A DNA stretch of 64,000 bases, from the NCBI RefSeq assembly GCF_000166135.1, contig NC_014666.1, positions 3,100,001 to 3,164,000 on the forward strand, written 5' to 3'. The number at the start of each line of letters is the position of its first letter. Position 1 is the stretch's first letter. Both the position numbers and the translations under genes were made by a program. This DNA is from Pseudofrankia inefficax. Its GTDB lineage: Bacteria > Actinomycetota > Actinomycetes > Frankiales > Frankiaceae. Positions 43,799 through 51,553 of the stretch are shown here, one piece after another. The notes beneath the pieces were generated by a model. It worked only from the letters and a program-made list of their open reading frames with translations, did no database searches and was not told the origin of the DNA.

Positions 43799-45786
43799 CG
43801 GCGACAGCCGGTGGCCCTGAGCTGCTCTACCACCCAGGAGCGAAGGTCACCGACGGGGCCAGGGTCCAGGACTACCTCGGCTGGCTGGCGCGGGAGCGCG
43901 GCGTCTCGTTAGCCGGCTGGGCCGAGCTGCGAGCCTGGTCGGTCGAGTGCCTGGAGGACTTCTGGGAGTCGATCTGGCACTACTTCGGGGTCAGGGCACA
44001 CGCCGGCTACGACCGGGTCCTCGCCGAGCGCGCGATGCCGGGCGCCCGGTGGTTCACCGGCGCCACCCTCAACTACGCCGAGCACTGCTTCGGCACGGCG
44101 GACCAGGCCGAGAGCCTGGCCGTGCTCGGCTACTCGCAGACGCGCCCACCGGTCGAGCTGACGTTCGCGGCGCTGCGCGAGCAGGTCCGCCGGGCCCGGG
44201 CCGGCCTGCGCCGGCTCGGCGTCGGGCCCGGCGACCGGGTCGTCGCCTACCTGCCGAACTGCCCGGAGACGCTGGTCGCCTTCCTCGCCGCCGCGAGCCT
44301 CGGCGCCGTCTGGGCCAGCTGCGCCCCCGAGTTCGGGGCGCCCAGCGTGGTTGACCGGTTCGCCCAGGTCGAGCCGAAGGTGCTGCTCGCCGTCGCCGGC
44401 TACACCTACGGCGACAAGGTCGTCGACCGGCGGGCCGAGGTCGCGGCGCTGCGGGCCGCGCTGCCGTCCGTCGAGCAGGTCGTCCATGTCCCGTACGGTC
44501 CGTTCGAGCTGGACGGCGCCGTCGCCTGGGCGTCGCTGCTCGCCCCGACCGACGAGCCGCTGGCGTTCGAGCCGGTGGCCTTCGACCACCCGCTCTACGT
44601 GCTGTTCTCCTCCGGCACGACCGGCCTGCCGAAGGCCATCGTCCACGGCCACGGCGGCATCCTGGTCGAGCACCTGAAATGCCTCGGCCTGCACTGGGAC
44701 CTGCGGCCGGGCGACCGCCTGCTGTGGTTCACCACGACCGCCTGGATGATGTGGAACATCGGCGTCTCCAGCCTGGCCGTCGGCGCGTCGCTGGTGATGG
44801 TCGACGGCAACCCGCTGTATCCCGACCTGCGGGAGCAGTGGCGCCTGGTCGAGCGGACCGGCGCCACGCTCATGGGGGCGAGCCCCGGCTATCTCATGGC
44901 CTGCCGGCGCGAAGGCCTGCGGCCGGCCGCCGAGTTCGACCTGTCCCGGCTGCGCCAGCTCGGCGTCGCCGGCAGCCCGTTCCCGGCCGAGGGGTTCCGC
45001 TGGGTCCACGAGCAGCTGGGCGACCGGGTGCTGCTCAACGTCGGCAGCGGCGGCACCGACGTCTGTACCGGCCTGGTCCAGGCCGCGCCGCCGCAGCCGG
45101 TCTGGGCGGGCGAGATGTCCGGCGCGAGCCTGGGCGTGGCCGCGGCCGCGTTCGACCGGGACGGCCGCGTCGTCGTCGGGGAGCTCGGCGAGCTGGTCAT
45201 CCTCGCGCCGATGCCCTCGATGCCGGTCGGGTTCTGGGGCGACGACGGGCGTCGGTACAGCGAGGCCTACTTCGCCGCGTTCCCGGGGGTCTTCCGGTTC
45301 GGCGACTGGATCCGGTTCTCCGCGGCCGGCACCTGCCTGATCACCGGCCGTTCGGACGCGACCCTCAACCGCGGCGGCGTGCGGCTGGGCACCGGAGAGT
45401 TCTACCGGGCGCTGCAGGACGTGGCCGAGGTGGGTGACAGCGTCGTGGTCCACCTGGAGGACGACGAGGGCGGGCCGGGGGAGCTCCTGCTGTTCGTCGT
45501 GCCGAGCGCGGGTCACCGGGTGGACGACGACCTGCGCGCCCGGCTGCGGGAGCGGATCCGTTCGACGCTGTCCCCGCGCCACGTTCCCGACGAGATCGTC
45601 GAGGTCGCCGCCGTGCCCTACAACCGCACCGGCAAGAAGCTGGAGATCCCGGTCAAGAGGATTCTGCTCGGCGCGTCCGTGGCCGCGGTCGCCTCGGCGG
45701 GGTCGCTGCTGGACCCGGCGTCCCTCGACGCGTTCGCCCGGTTCGCCGAGGCTCGTGGCGCCGACGACCGTCGGCCGAGGCTTTAA
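43795..45786 (+). CDS. acetoacetyl-CoA synthetase (acetoacetate-CoA ligase)
   Basis: A 663-residue adenylating enzyme with the ATP loop FSSGTTGLPKA at 271-281 and NRTGKKLEIPVKR with the C-terminal catalytic lysine. Length and motifs (the WFTGATLNYAEH start, TGRSDATLNRGGVRLGTGEFY) fit acetoacetate-CoA ligases. It activates acetoacetate or a related 3-oxo acid. ATG 43795 overlaps the crotonase stop (ATGA); GGGAGGCAG precedes it. The pair probably degrades or recycles a short-chain keto acid. Confidence 0.9.
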   Translation: MTATAGGPELLYHPGAKVTDGARVQDYLGWLARERGVSLAGWAELRAWSVECLEDFWESIWHYFGVRAHAGYDRVLAERAMPGARWFTGATLNYAEHCFGTADQAESLAVLGYSQTRPPVELTFAALREQVRRARAGLRRLGVGPGDRVVAYLPNCPETLVAFLAAASLGAVWASCAPEFGAPSVVDRFAQVEPKVLLAVAGYTYGDKVVDRRAEVAALRAALPSVEQVVHVPYGPFELDGAVAWASLLAPTDEPLAFEPVAFDHPLYVLFSSGTTGLPKAIVHGHGGILVEHLKCLGLHWDLRPGDRLLWFTTTAWMMWNIGVSSLAVGASLVMVDGNPLYPDLREQWRLVERTGATLMGASPGYLMACRREGLRPAAEFDLSRLRQLGVAGSPFPAEGFRWVHEQLGDRVLLNVGSGGTDVCTGLVQAAPPQPVWAGEMSGASLGVAAAAFDRDGRVVVGELGELVILAPMPSMPVGFWGDDGRRYSEAYFAAFPGVFRFGDWIRFSAAGTCLITGRSDATLNRGGVRLGTGEFYRALQDVAEVGDSVVVHLEDDEGGPGELLLFVVPSAGHRVDDDLRARLRERIRSTLSPRHVPDEIVEVAAVPYNRTGKKLEIPVKRILLGASVAAVASAGSLLDPASLDAFARFAEARGADDRRPRL

Positions 45787-45826
45787 TTCAGGTAGACAAT
45801 TGTGCGGTTGATGGGTTCTTGGGAAG

Positions 45827-46684
45827 TCAGCGGACGCCGCGCGTGCCTCGCCGGGAAATCCGCCGCCGGCGCGGGCCCGAATCGACCGGGTCCGCGGGAG
45901 GGCCCAGGTCGTCCACCTCGTCGGGAACCGTCGAAATGACCAGCGGCGGCCCGTCGTCGGGGTGGCCCGGCCAGGAAAGGGCGCTGGTCGCGGTCGGCCG
46001 GGGCTGGTCGAAGGCGACCTGACCGTCCCGGTACAGAAGAACCATATCCACCATCACGGCGAAAAGGCCGCGCCCAAGCTCGAAGGCCAGGTCGCTCACC
46101 GTTCGCCGGCCGTTCACCCGCATCAGGATGCGCGCCCGGCCCTCATCGAGGGGCGGCGCCGCCGCGGTCGCGCGCGGATGGGCGCGCGCATGTACGCCCA
46201 GCTCGCGCCACCCGGCCGCGACTCCCAGCCGGCGCCGGGTCTCGCGAACCGCGCGGCCGACGTCCATCCCCGGATTGAGCGGAATGAGCGGGTCGGTGAC
46301 GTCCGGGTCCGGGACGCAGGCGAAAACATCCTCCAGCGCCAGGGCGAACAGCGCGTCCAGCGCGGCCGTCTGGGTGACCACCTGTGCCGACGCGTCGCCG
46401 AGCAGGCCGCGCCCGACCAGCGCGCCCCGCAGCCCACCAGGCGGTATGGCCTCGGCGAGGGCGCCGGCCCAGTCCTGGCGCGCTATCCGCCCCGACCGCA
46501 GCAGGAGCGCCTCGACCCCCGGGGTGACCGGCGTCTCGGCGGCGACGAGCAGGCCCGAACTCAGGATGACCGTTCCCCCGACCCTCGCGCCTTCGGCCCG
46601 CAGCGTGCCGGAGAAACGTTCCTCGCCGAGTCTGGACAATACGTCGAGAAGAACATAACCATCCGCCGCGGTGCCAGCGCCCAT
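45827..46684 (-). CDS. DUF4388 (PATAN-like) domain protein
   Basis: The 285-residue protein has the N-terminal domain DGYVLLDVLSRLGEERFSGTLRAEG... GGTVILSSGLLVAAETPVTPGVEALLLRSGRI, as in DUF4388/PATAN proteins of regulatory and gliding systems. A second domain and a basic C-terminal tail (GPRRRRISRRG) follow. It is divergent from a Roadblock/LC7 protein gene, which suggests they work together in a small-GTPase or signalling module, though no GTPase gene is near. ATG 46684 has GGTGGAA upstream. Confidence 0.7.
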   Translation of the reverse strand: MGAGTAADGYVLLDVLSRLGEERFSGTLRAEGARVGGTVILSSGLLVAAETPVTPGVEALLLRSGRIARQDWAGALAEAIPPGGLRGALVGRGLLGDASAQVVTQTAALDALFALALEDVFACVPDPDVTDPLIPLNPGMDVGRAVRETRRRLGVAAGWRELGVHARAHPRATAAAPPLDEGRARILMRVNGRRTVSDLAFELGRGLFAVMVDMVLLYRDGQVAFDQPRPTATSALSWPGHPDDGPPLVISTVPDEVDDLGPPADPVDSGPRRRRISRRGTRGVR

Positions 46685-46755
46685 CGCGTTCCACCCCCTC
46701 GTCCGTGACAGCGAACAAAGGGAAGGATATGGTGCGTTGCGGTCGAGTACTACCA

Positions 46756-46800
46756 GTCCCGTCGATCGTCCGGCAAATCACGTGGTAGATCGGTCGGGAC
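46756..46800. promoter_or_regulatory. inverted repeat between DUF4388 and Roadblock genes
   Basis: GTCCCGTCGATC (46756-46767) and GATCGGTCGGGAC (46788-46800) are near-inverted repeats in the low-GC divergent promoter region (46685-46853). Could be a shared operator. Confidence 0.3.
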
Positions 46801-46853
46801 AAAAGTCAACCCAGATAAAATGCCAAATTGTCCATTGGATCGGGGAAGGTTGT

Positions 46854-47219
46854 ATGGACATCGAGACCGCGTTGAAGGAAGCGATGGCACTCGACGGAGC
46901 GCTCGGGGTCGCGCTCGTCGACTACGAGAGCGGAATGATGCTGGGCTCCGCCGGCGGTGGCCGGGCGCTCAACCTTGAGGTCGCGGCGGCGGGCAACACC
47001 GACGTGGTCCGCGCCAAGGCGAGGACGCTGGAGGCCCTCGGTATCCGCGAGGGGATCGAGGACATCCTCATCACCGTGGACCGGCAGTACCACATCATCC
47101 GCCTGCTCACCCGCGGCGGCAGCCGGCTGTTCCTCTACCTCGCGCTGGACCGGGCCCGGGCCAACCTCGCCCTGGCCCGCCACGGCCTGCGGAACATCGA
47201 ACGCGAACTGAGCATGTGA
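46854..47219 (+). CDS. Roadblock/LC7 domain protein
   Basis: A 121-residue Roadblock/LC7 fold protein (MDIETALKEAMALDGALGVALVDYESGMMLG, then ITVDRQYHIIRLLTRG, LFLYLALDRARANLALARHGLRNIE). In bacteria such proteins (MglB, conservon proteins) modulate small GTPases. ATG 46854 has GGAAGG upstream. No GTPase or conservon histidine kinase is nearby; the partner may be the DUF4388 protein. Confidence 0.8.
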   Translation: MDIETALKEAMALDGALGVALVDYESGMMLGSAGGGRALNLEVAAAGNTDVVRAKARTLEALGIREGIEDILITVDRQYHIIRLLTRGGSRLFLYLALDRARANLALARHGLRNIERELSM

Positions 47220-47322
47220 CGTCCCGGTGGCCGGCCAGGCCTCCGGTGTCCTTCCAGGTGCCTCGGGCGAACGACGCCGCCTGCTCGACCGCTGACCGGC
47301 GGTCGGCCAGGCGCGCCGGCTC

Positions 47323-47376
47323 CTGACCTACCCGAAGTCACTGACCTACCCGAAGGCGCTGACCTACCCGAAGGCG
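47323..47376. repeat. 18-bp tandem array covering the stop of the sigma-factor gene
   Basis: CTGACCTACCCGAAGGCG-like units occur three times (two identical, one with three changes). The third unit lies inside the end of the sigma gene and includes its stop; the others are downstream. Confidence 0.9.
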
Positions 47377-48233
47377 CTCACGTCGACGTGGCGTAGCCGG
47401 CCGGGGTCCGCGAACACGTCGATCTCCACGATCCGCCCGGCCCGGACCGTGAAGCCCAGTACCGCGACGACCGCCGCGCCCGGCGGCAGCACGACGATGC
47501 CGGGCCGGCCGTTGACCAGGGCCGCGCGCCCGTACGGGGACATCGGCGCGAACGTCGACGTCCGCTCGGCCACCGCCCGGGCGCCCCGGACCTCGCCGGA
47601 CGCGCGGGGACCGGCGTCCGCGCGCAGCACGACGTCGGGGTCGAGCACCGCGAGCAGGCCCGCCAGGTCACCGTCGCGGGCCGCGGCCTGGAAGGCCTCG
47701 ACCAGGCGGCGCTGCTGGGCCGGGTCGCCGCTCCCGTCCGGCTCCACTCCGCGCAGCCGGCGGCGGGCCCGGCTGGCCAGCTGGGTCGCCGCGGCCGTGG
47801 ACCGTCCGACGACCGGGGCGATCTCGTCGAACGGCACCCCGAACAGGTCGTGCAGGACGAAGGCGAGCCGTTCGGCCGGGCTCAGCGTCTCCAGGACGAC
47901 GAGCAGCGCGACGCCGACGGCGTCGGCGAGCAGGGCCTCCTGCTCCGGGTCGGCGCCGCCCACCGGAGCGACCACCGGCTCGGGCAGGTGGACCCCGGCC
48001 GGCTCCTCCCGGCGGGCCCGGCGCGCGCGCAGCTGGTCCAGACAGATCCGGGCGATGACGGTCGTCAGCCACCCCGGCAGGTTCACGACGTCCGCCCGGT
48101 CGGCGCGGCTCAGGCGCAGCCAGGTGTCCTGGACGGCGTCGTCGGCCTCGCTGAACGAGCCCAGCAGCCGGTAGGCGACCGCCCGCAGCCGCGGCCGCTG
48201 TGCCTCGAACACCTCGGTGAGCGTCTCGGTCAT
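47364..48233 (-). CDS. ECF sigma factor with C-terminal SnoaL-like domain (SigJ/ECF41 type)
   Basis: A 289-residue sigma factor: region 2 (RAVAYRLLGSFSEADDAVQDTWLRL), region 4 (LSPAERLAFVLHDLFGVPFDEIAPVVGRSTAAATQLASRARRRL), then a SnoaL-like C-terminal domain (DPDVVLRADAG...GRIVEIDVFADP). ECF41 factors control a gene for an oxidoreductase-type target, usually next to them; the NAD(P)-binding gene 48326 is divergent and adjacent. ATG 48233 has AGGGAGG upstream. Confidence 0.9.
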   Translation of the reverse strand: MTETLTEVFEAQRPRLRAVAYRLLGSFSEADDAVQDTWLRLSRADRADVVNLPGWLTTVIARICLDQLRARRARREEPAGVHLPEPVVAPVGGADPEQEALLADAVGVALLVVLETLSPAERLAFVLHDLFGVPFDEIAPVVGRSTAAATQLASRARRRLRGVEPDGSGDPAQQRRLVEAFQAAARDGDLAGLLAVLDPDVVLRADAGPRASGEVRGARAVAERTSTFAPMSPYGRAALVNGRPGIVVLPPGAAVVAVLGFTVRAGRIVEIDVFADPGRLRHVDVSAFG

Positions 48234-48325
48234 GGTGTGCCTCCCTGTTCCGTCATACCGAGTGACGAGCGGCGACTGGCCGACCTGACCGAACCGGGCC
48301 GGCCTGACGGCAAGGAGCACCCCCG

Positions 48326-48994
48326 ATGAAGCTCACGATCTTCGCGGCGACCGGCGGCATCGGCCGGCTGCTGGTGGCACAGGCCCTGGACGCGGGCCAC
48401 GAGGTGACCGCCGTGGCGCGGCGGCCGGAGGCGGTGGCGCCGTCGCCCGGCCGGGTCGTGGCCGCGGACCTGGCGACGGCCGACCCGGCGGCGCTCGTGC
48501 CGGCCGTCGCCGGCGCGGACGCCGTCCTGTCCGCGCTCGGCGGGCGCAGCCGGCGTGACACGGACGTCGCCACTCGCGGCACGGACGCGGTCGTCACGGC
48601 GATGCGGACCGCCGGCGTCCACCGGATCGTCGTGGTCAGCGCCGCCCCGATCGGCACGGTCGCCTCGCCCGCGCGGCCACACCCGCCGCGGCGCGACCCC
48701 GGTGACGGCCCACTCATGCGCTACGTGCTGGGCCCGGCGGTCAGGGCCGCGCTCGGCGGCCACTACGCGGACCTGGCCCGGATGGAGGACCTGCTGCGCG
48801 CGAGCACCCTCGACTGGACGATCGTGCGGCCACCGAGGCTCACCGACGGCCCGCTGACCGCCGCCTACCGCACGGCCTACGGCCGCAACCTGCGCCGTGG
48901 CGCCTCGGTCTCCCGGCCGGACGTGGCGCACTACATGCTGCGCTGCCTCGACGATCCGACCAGCGAGCGCCAGACCGTCGGGATCGCGCGGTAG
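48326..48994 (+). CDS. NAD(P)-binding SDR-like protein (NmrA type)
   Basis: A 222-residue atypical SDR/NmrA-fold protein: KLTIFAATGGIGRLLVAQAL with the glycine motif, VTAVARRPEAV, and TIVRPPRLTDGPLTAAY. It could be an NAD(P)-dependent reductase, isomerase or redox sensor. AAGGAG precedes ATG 48326. It is divergent from an ECF41 sigma factor with a 92-bp gap, so it is a natural target of that sigma. Confidence 0.82.
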   Translation: MKLTIFAATGGIGRLLVAQALDAGHEVTAVARRPEAVAPSPGRVVAADLATADPAALVPAVAGADAVLSALGGRSRRDTDVATRGTDAVVTAMRTAGVHRIVVVSAAPIGTVASPARPHPPRRDPGDGPLMRYVLGPAVRAALGGHYADLARMEDLLRASTLDWTIVRPPRLTDGPLTAAYRTAYGRNLRRGASVSRPDVAHYMLRCLDDPTSERQTVGIAR

Positions 48995-48999
48995 GCCGG

Positions 49000-49638
49000 C
49001 TACCTGGCCGGCATCAGCAGCAGCACGGCGGCTCCGAGCCCGCAGAGCAGATAGCACTGGCCGACGAGCCCGGTGCTGCAGGAGCGCAGGGTCAGGCGGA
49101 GCTGGTCGCGGCGGGACGCGAAGCAGGCCGGGCGGGAGGCCCGCCGGCCGCCGAACACGAGCGGAACGCGCGCGCCGACCGGCACCGGCCTCAGCAGCGG
49201 AAGCCGGGTCCGGTGGGTCTGGCCGTCGTCCGTGACATAGCTGACGACCGCCCAGCACGGTGCGGCCACCGTCTGGACCAACCGCGAGGTGTGCACGCCC
49301 TCGACGACACCGACGCCCCGGACGCCCCGGTGCTGGCGACCGGCCCTGGACCACAGGTCGAGACCGGGCAGCAGCGCGAACAACGCGACGGCCGCCCACC
49401 AGACCGTCGCCGGGACGCCCTCGTGGTCGGTCAGCGCGGCCGCCGTCGCCATGAGGAGCACCGGCACGACGACGAGGATGACGAACACGCAGACCAGGCG
49501 CCGGTCCGCCCCCTGCCACCGGTCCGGCGCGTCGGCCGCGCGGACCGGGCGCCACCTGGCCCGGGAGTCCCTCGGGTCGTCGCTGGCGACGATGTCGGCG
49601 CCGGTCGAGGCCGCGTCCCCCCGCGGTGCCTGGTCCAC
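49000..49638 (-). CDS. membrane protein of unknown function
   Basis: A 212-residue protein with hydrophobic segments at roughly residues 48-68 (LVCVFVILVVVPVLLMATAA), 79-97 and a C-terminal anchor (YLLCGLGAAVLLLMP). Between them is a soluble stretch. GTG 49638 has GAGGAGG eight bases upstream. No family recognised. Convergent with the NAD(P)-binding gene (5-bp gap). Confidence 0.65.
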   Translation of the reverse strand: MDQAPRGDAASTGADIVASDDPRDSRARWRPVRAADAPDRWQGADRRLVCVFVILVVVPVLLMATAAALTDHEGVPATVWWAAVALFALLPGLDLWSRAGRQHRGVRGVGVVEGVHTSRLVQTVAAPCWAVVSYVTDDGQTHRTRLPLLRPVPVGARVPLVFGGRRASRPACFASRRDQLRLTLRSCSTGLVGQCYLLCGLGAAVLLLMPAR

Positions 49639-49710
49639 CGTCGCCGCCTCCTCGGACCCTGGGCGCCGGGACGGCCGCCCGCGGCAGGGCCGCCCACTCT
49701 CCCAGGCGAA

Positions 49711-50103
49711 TCAGCCGGCGGGCAACCGCTTGCCGGGCCTTCGCGCCTGGACCAGCTGAACGACATTGCCTTCCGGGTCGACGCAGTCACAGTGCAGCGC
49801 GTCGCGGAACTCCCAGGCCGTGGCGGCGGGGCTCACCTGGCCGCCGAGGGCGCCGGCGACCGGCCGGAGCGCCTCGATGTCGGCGACCTCGAAGGCGAGC
49901 TTGACCGGCGTGTTCGAGCGCCGGTCCGGCGGCGTGGCGGTGGGCACCGCGTCGCCCGACCGGACGAGGGTGAGCAGCCAGGCGTCGGATTCCAACCCGC
50001 GGTAACCGTCCGCGCCGTCGGCGGGGGTGAGCCCGAAGCAGCCTTCGTAAAAGGCGCGCATGCGTTCCAGGTCCCCGACGTAGATGACCGCTGCCGCCCG
50101 CAT
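49711..50103 (-). CDS. VOC family (glyoxalase/bleomycin resistance-like) protein
   Basis: A 130-residue VOC domain protein (AAVIYVGDLERMRAFYEGCFGL, then VKLAFEVADIEALRPVAGALGGQV and CDCVDPEGNVVQL). Metal ligands may include the terminal Glu in DPEGN. Function could be a dioxygenase, isomerase or ligand-binding protein. It is divergent from the ethylene-forming-enzyme-like gene with only 99 bp between starts. Confidence 0.82.
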   Translation of the reverse strand: MRAAAVIYVGDLERMRAFYEGCFGLTPADGADGYRGLESDAWLLTLVRSGDAVPTATPPDRRSNTPVKLAFEVADIEALRPVAGALGGQVSPAATAWEFRDALHCDCVDPEGNVVQLVQARRPGKRLPAG

Positions 50104-50202
50104 GAGCGAACCTTACCGGTCACGCCTGCGCTACCGTCGCCACGACGCAACGCCCTGCCAGAACGCGGATTCTTCTTGAGGGGCGCGCAGAGAGGGACCG
50201 AC

Positions 50203-51219
50203 ATGGCCGGCCTTCAGACCTTCCAACTCCCCGACTCGGTGGACGGCACCCCGCTCGACCTCCAGTTGGCCCAGGAACTGGTCCGCGCGTGGCGGACCGA
50301 CGGAATCCTCCAGGTGGCGACCGACCCGGCGCAGAGCCGCAGGACACACGCGGCCCTGGAGTCGAGCAGGCGCTTCTTCAGCCAGCCCGCCGCGGTCAAG
50401 GCCAGCTGTATCAGCGATCTGACCTTCAGCGGATACATAGCCTCGGGAGAAGAGCGCACGGCGGGCGAGCCGGACTACTCCGAGATCTTCACCGTCTGCC
50501 CAGACGTACCGTTGGACGACCCCAGGGTCCGGGCGCAATGGCCCTGCCATGGCCCGGTTCCCTGGCCCGATGACGAGTACGAGCGCGCCATGACGGCCTT
50601 CATGGCGGGGCTGGGCGTCATCGGCGAGAAACTGCTGAGACTGGCGGCGCTGGGACTGGGCCTCGACCTCGACACATTGACGAGCCTGACGCGGGATGGC
50701 TGGCACCACCTGCGGGTGCTTCGCTTTCCGGCCCGGTCCGCGCGGACGAGCCGGGGAATCGGAGCTCACACCGACTACGGGCTCCTCGTGATCGCCGCGC
50801 AGGACGACGTCGGTGGCCTCTACATCCGCCCGCCGGTCGACGGCGAGCGGCGCACCAGGAACTGGCTGCCGACCGAAAGCATGGCCGGCAGGTACGAGGA
50901 CGACGAGCCCTGGACGTTCGTGGAGCCGGTGCCCGGCGTCGTGACGGTCTTTCCCGGCGACATGCTCCAGCTCATCACCGACGGATTGCTGCTCTCCACC
51001 CCGCACAAGGTGCGGCTCAACACCCGCGCGCGATATGCCCTCGCGTACTTCCACGAGCCGCGCTTCCAGGCCCGTATCCGGTCGGTTTCCGGGGAAAATG
51101 ACGGCGATTCCCTGCATTACGGAAGCCATTTCACCAGAATGTTCATGCGCTCCTACCCCGAGCGCGTCACGACCCGGCGGATCCTCGCCGAGGACCGGTT
51201 GTCGCGCCTCGTCCGGTAG
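50203..51219 (+). CDS. efe: ethylene-forming-enzyme-like 2-oxoglutarate/Fe(II) oxygenase
   Basis: The 338-residue protein aligns without gaps, over residues 1-318 as I recall the sequence, with the Pseudomonas syringae ethylene-forming enzyme (350 residues). Iron ligands His189, Asp191, His268, the 2-oxoglutarate Arg277, and the arginine-binding residues Glu84, Thr86, Arg171, Tyr192, Phe283, Arg316 and Tyr318 are conserved; Cys317 is replaced by Ser. The segment GIGAHTDYGLLVIAAQDD is nearly identical. That family makes ethylene and CO2 from 2-oxoglutarate and, in a side reaction, hydroxylates L-arginine to guanidine. ATG 50203 has AGAGGGA upstream. No partner gene seen; the VOC gene is divergent. 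Confidence 0.88.
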   Translation: MAGLQTFQLPDSVDGTPLDLQLAQELVRAWRTDGILQVATDPAQSRRTHAALESSRRFFSQPAAVKASCISDLTFSGYIASGEERTAGEPDYSEIFTVCPDVPLDDPRVRAQWPCHGPVPWPDDEYERAMTAFMAGLGVIGEKLLRLAALGLGLDLDTLTSLTRDGWHHLRVLRFPARSARTSRGIGAHTDYGLLVIAAQDDVGGLYIRPPVDGERRTRNWLPTESMAGRYEDDEPWTFVEPVPGVVTVFPGDMLQLITDGLLLSTPHKVRLNTRARYALAYFHEPRFQARIRSVSGENDGDSLHYGSHFTRMFMRSYPERVTTRRILAEDRLSRLVR

Positions 51220-51553
51220 GCACCACGTCGCGGAGCGGGACGACGTCGGCGCCTTCCGGGCTGCCTGGCGCGACACGCCGGGCCACGTAGGCGCGCCGTA
51301 GGGCACCAGCTTGCTGCCTATTGACAGATTTCGGGATGGTGGACCATCATGCGGGACCTTCAGGTTTCCTGCTGATCGGAGCCTGGTGCAGGCAACCATC
51401 CGTGTCCGCCGAGCGACCACCGAACAAACCTTTCGCCAGCCGGCCGGCATCGACCCAGCCGGTCCGCGCGGCGTTCCCGACGAGCCAGACACCGGCGCGC
51501 ACCACAAAAGTCAGTCTCGTATTCAGCCGACGCCAACGGCAAAGGTGGAGAAC
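51220..51553. other. intergenic region before a binding-protein gene
   Basis: A 334-bp stretch with no gene seen. It contains TTGACA (51321-51326) and a CAGGTTTCCTG box (51361-51371), described separately. No other structure is apparent. Confidence 0.5.
51320..51380 (+). promoter_or_regulatory. promoter region sharing box and spacing with the MarR promoter
   Basis: ATTGACAG (51320-51327) and a 21-base stretch from 51360 to 51380 (19 of 21 identical to 42965-42985) are spaced as in the MarR/crotonase promoter (41 versus 40 bases). The stretch contains CAGGTTTCCTG. The same MarR protein probably binds both. Confidence 0.55.

Noticed and set aside
49213-50202. Long N-terminal extension of the ethylene-forming-enzyme-like gene
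   Set aside because: The frame runs through the VOC gene in the opposite strand; ATG 50203 has a proper ribosome site and agrees with the length of known family members.
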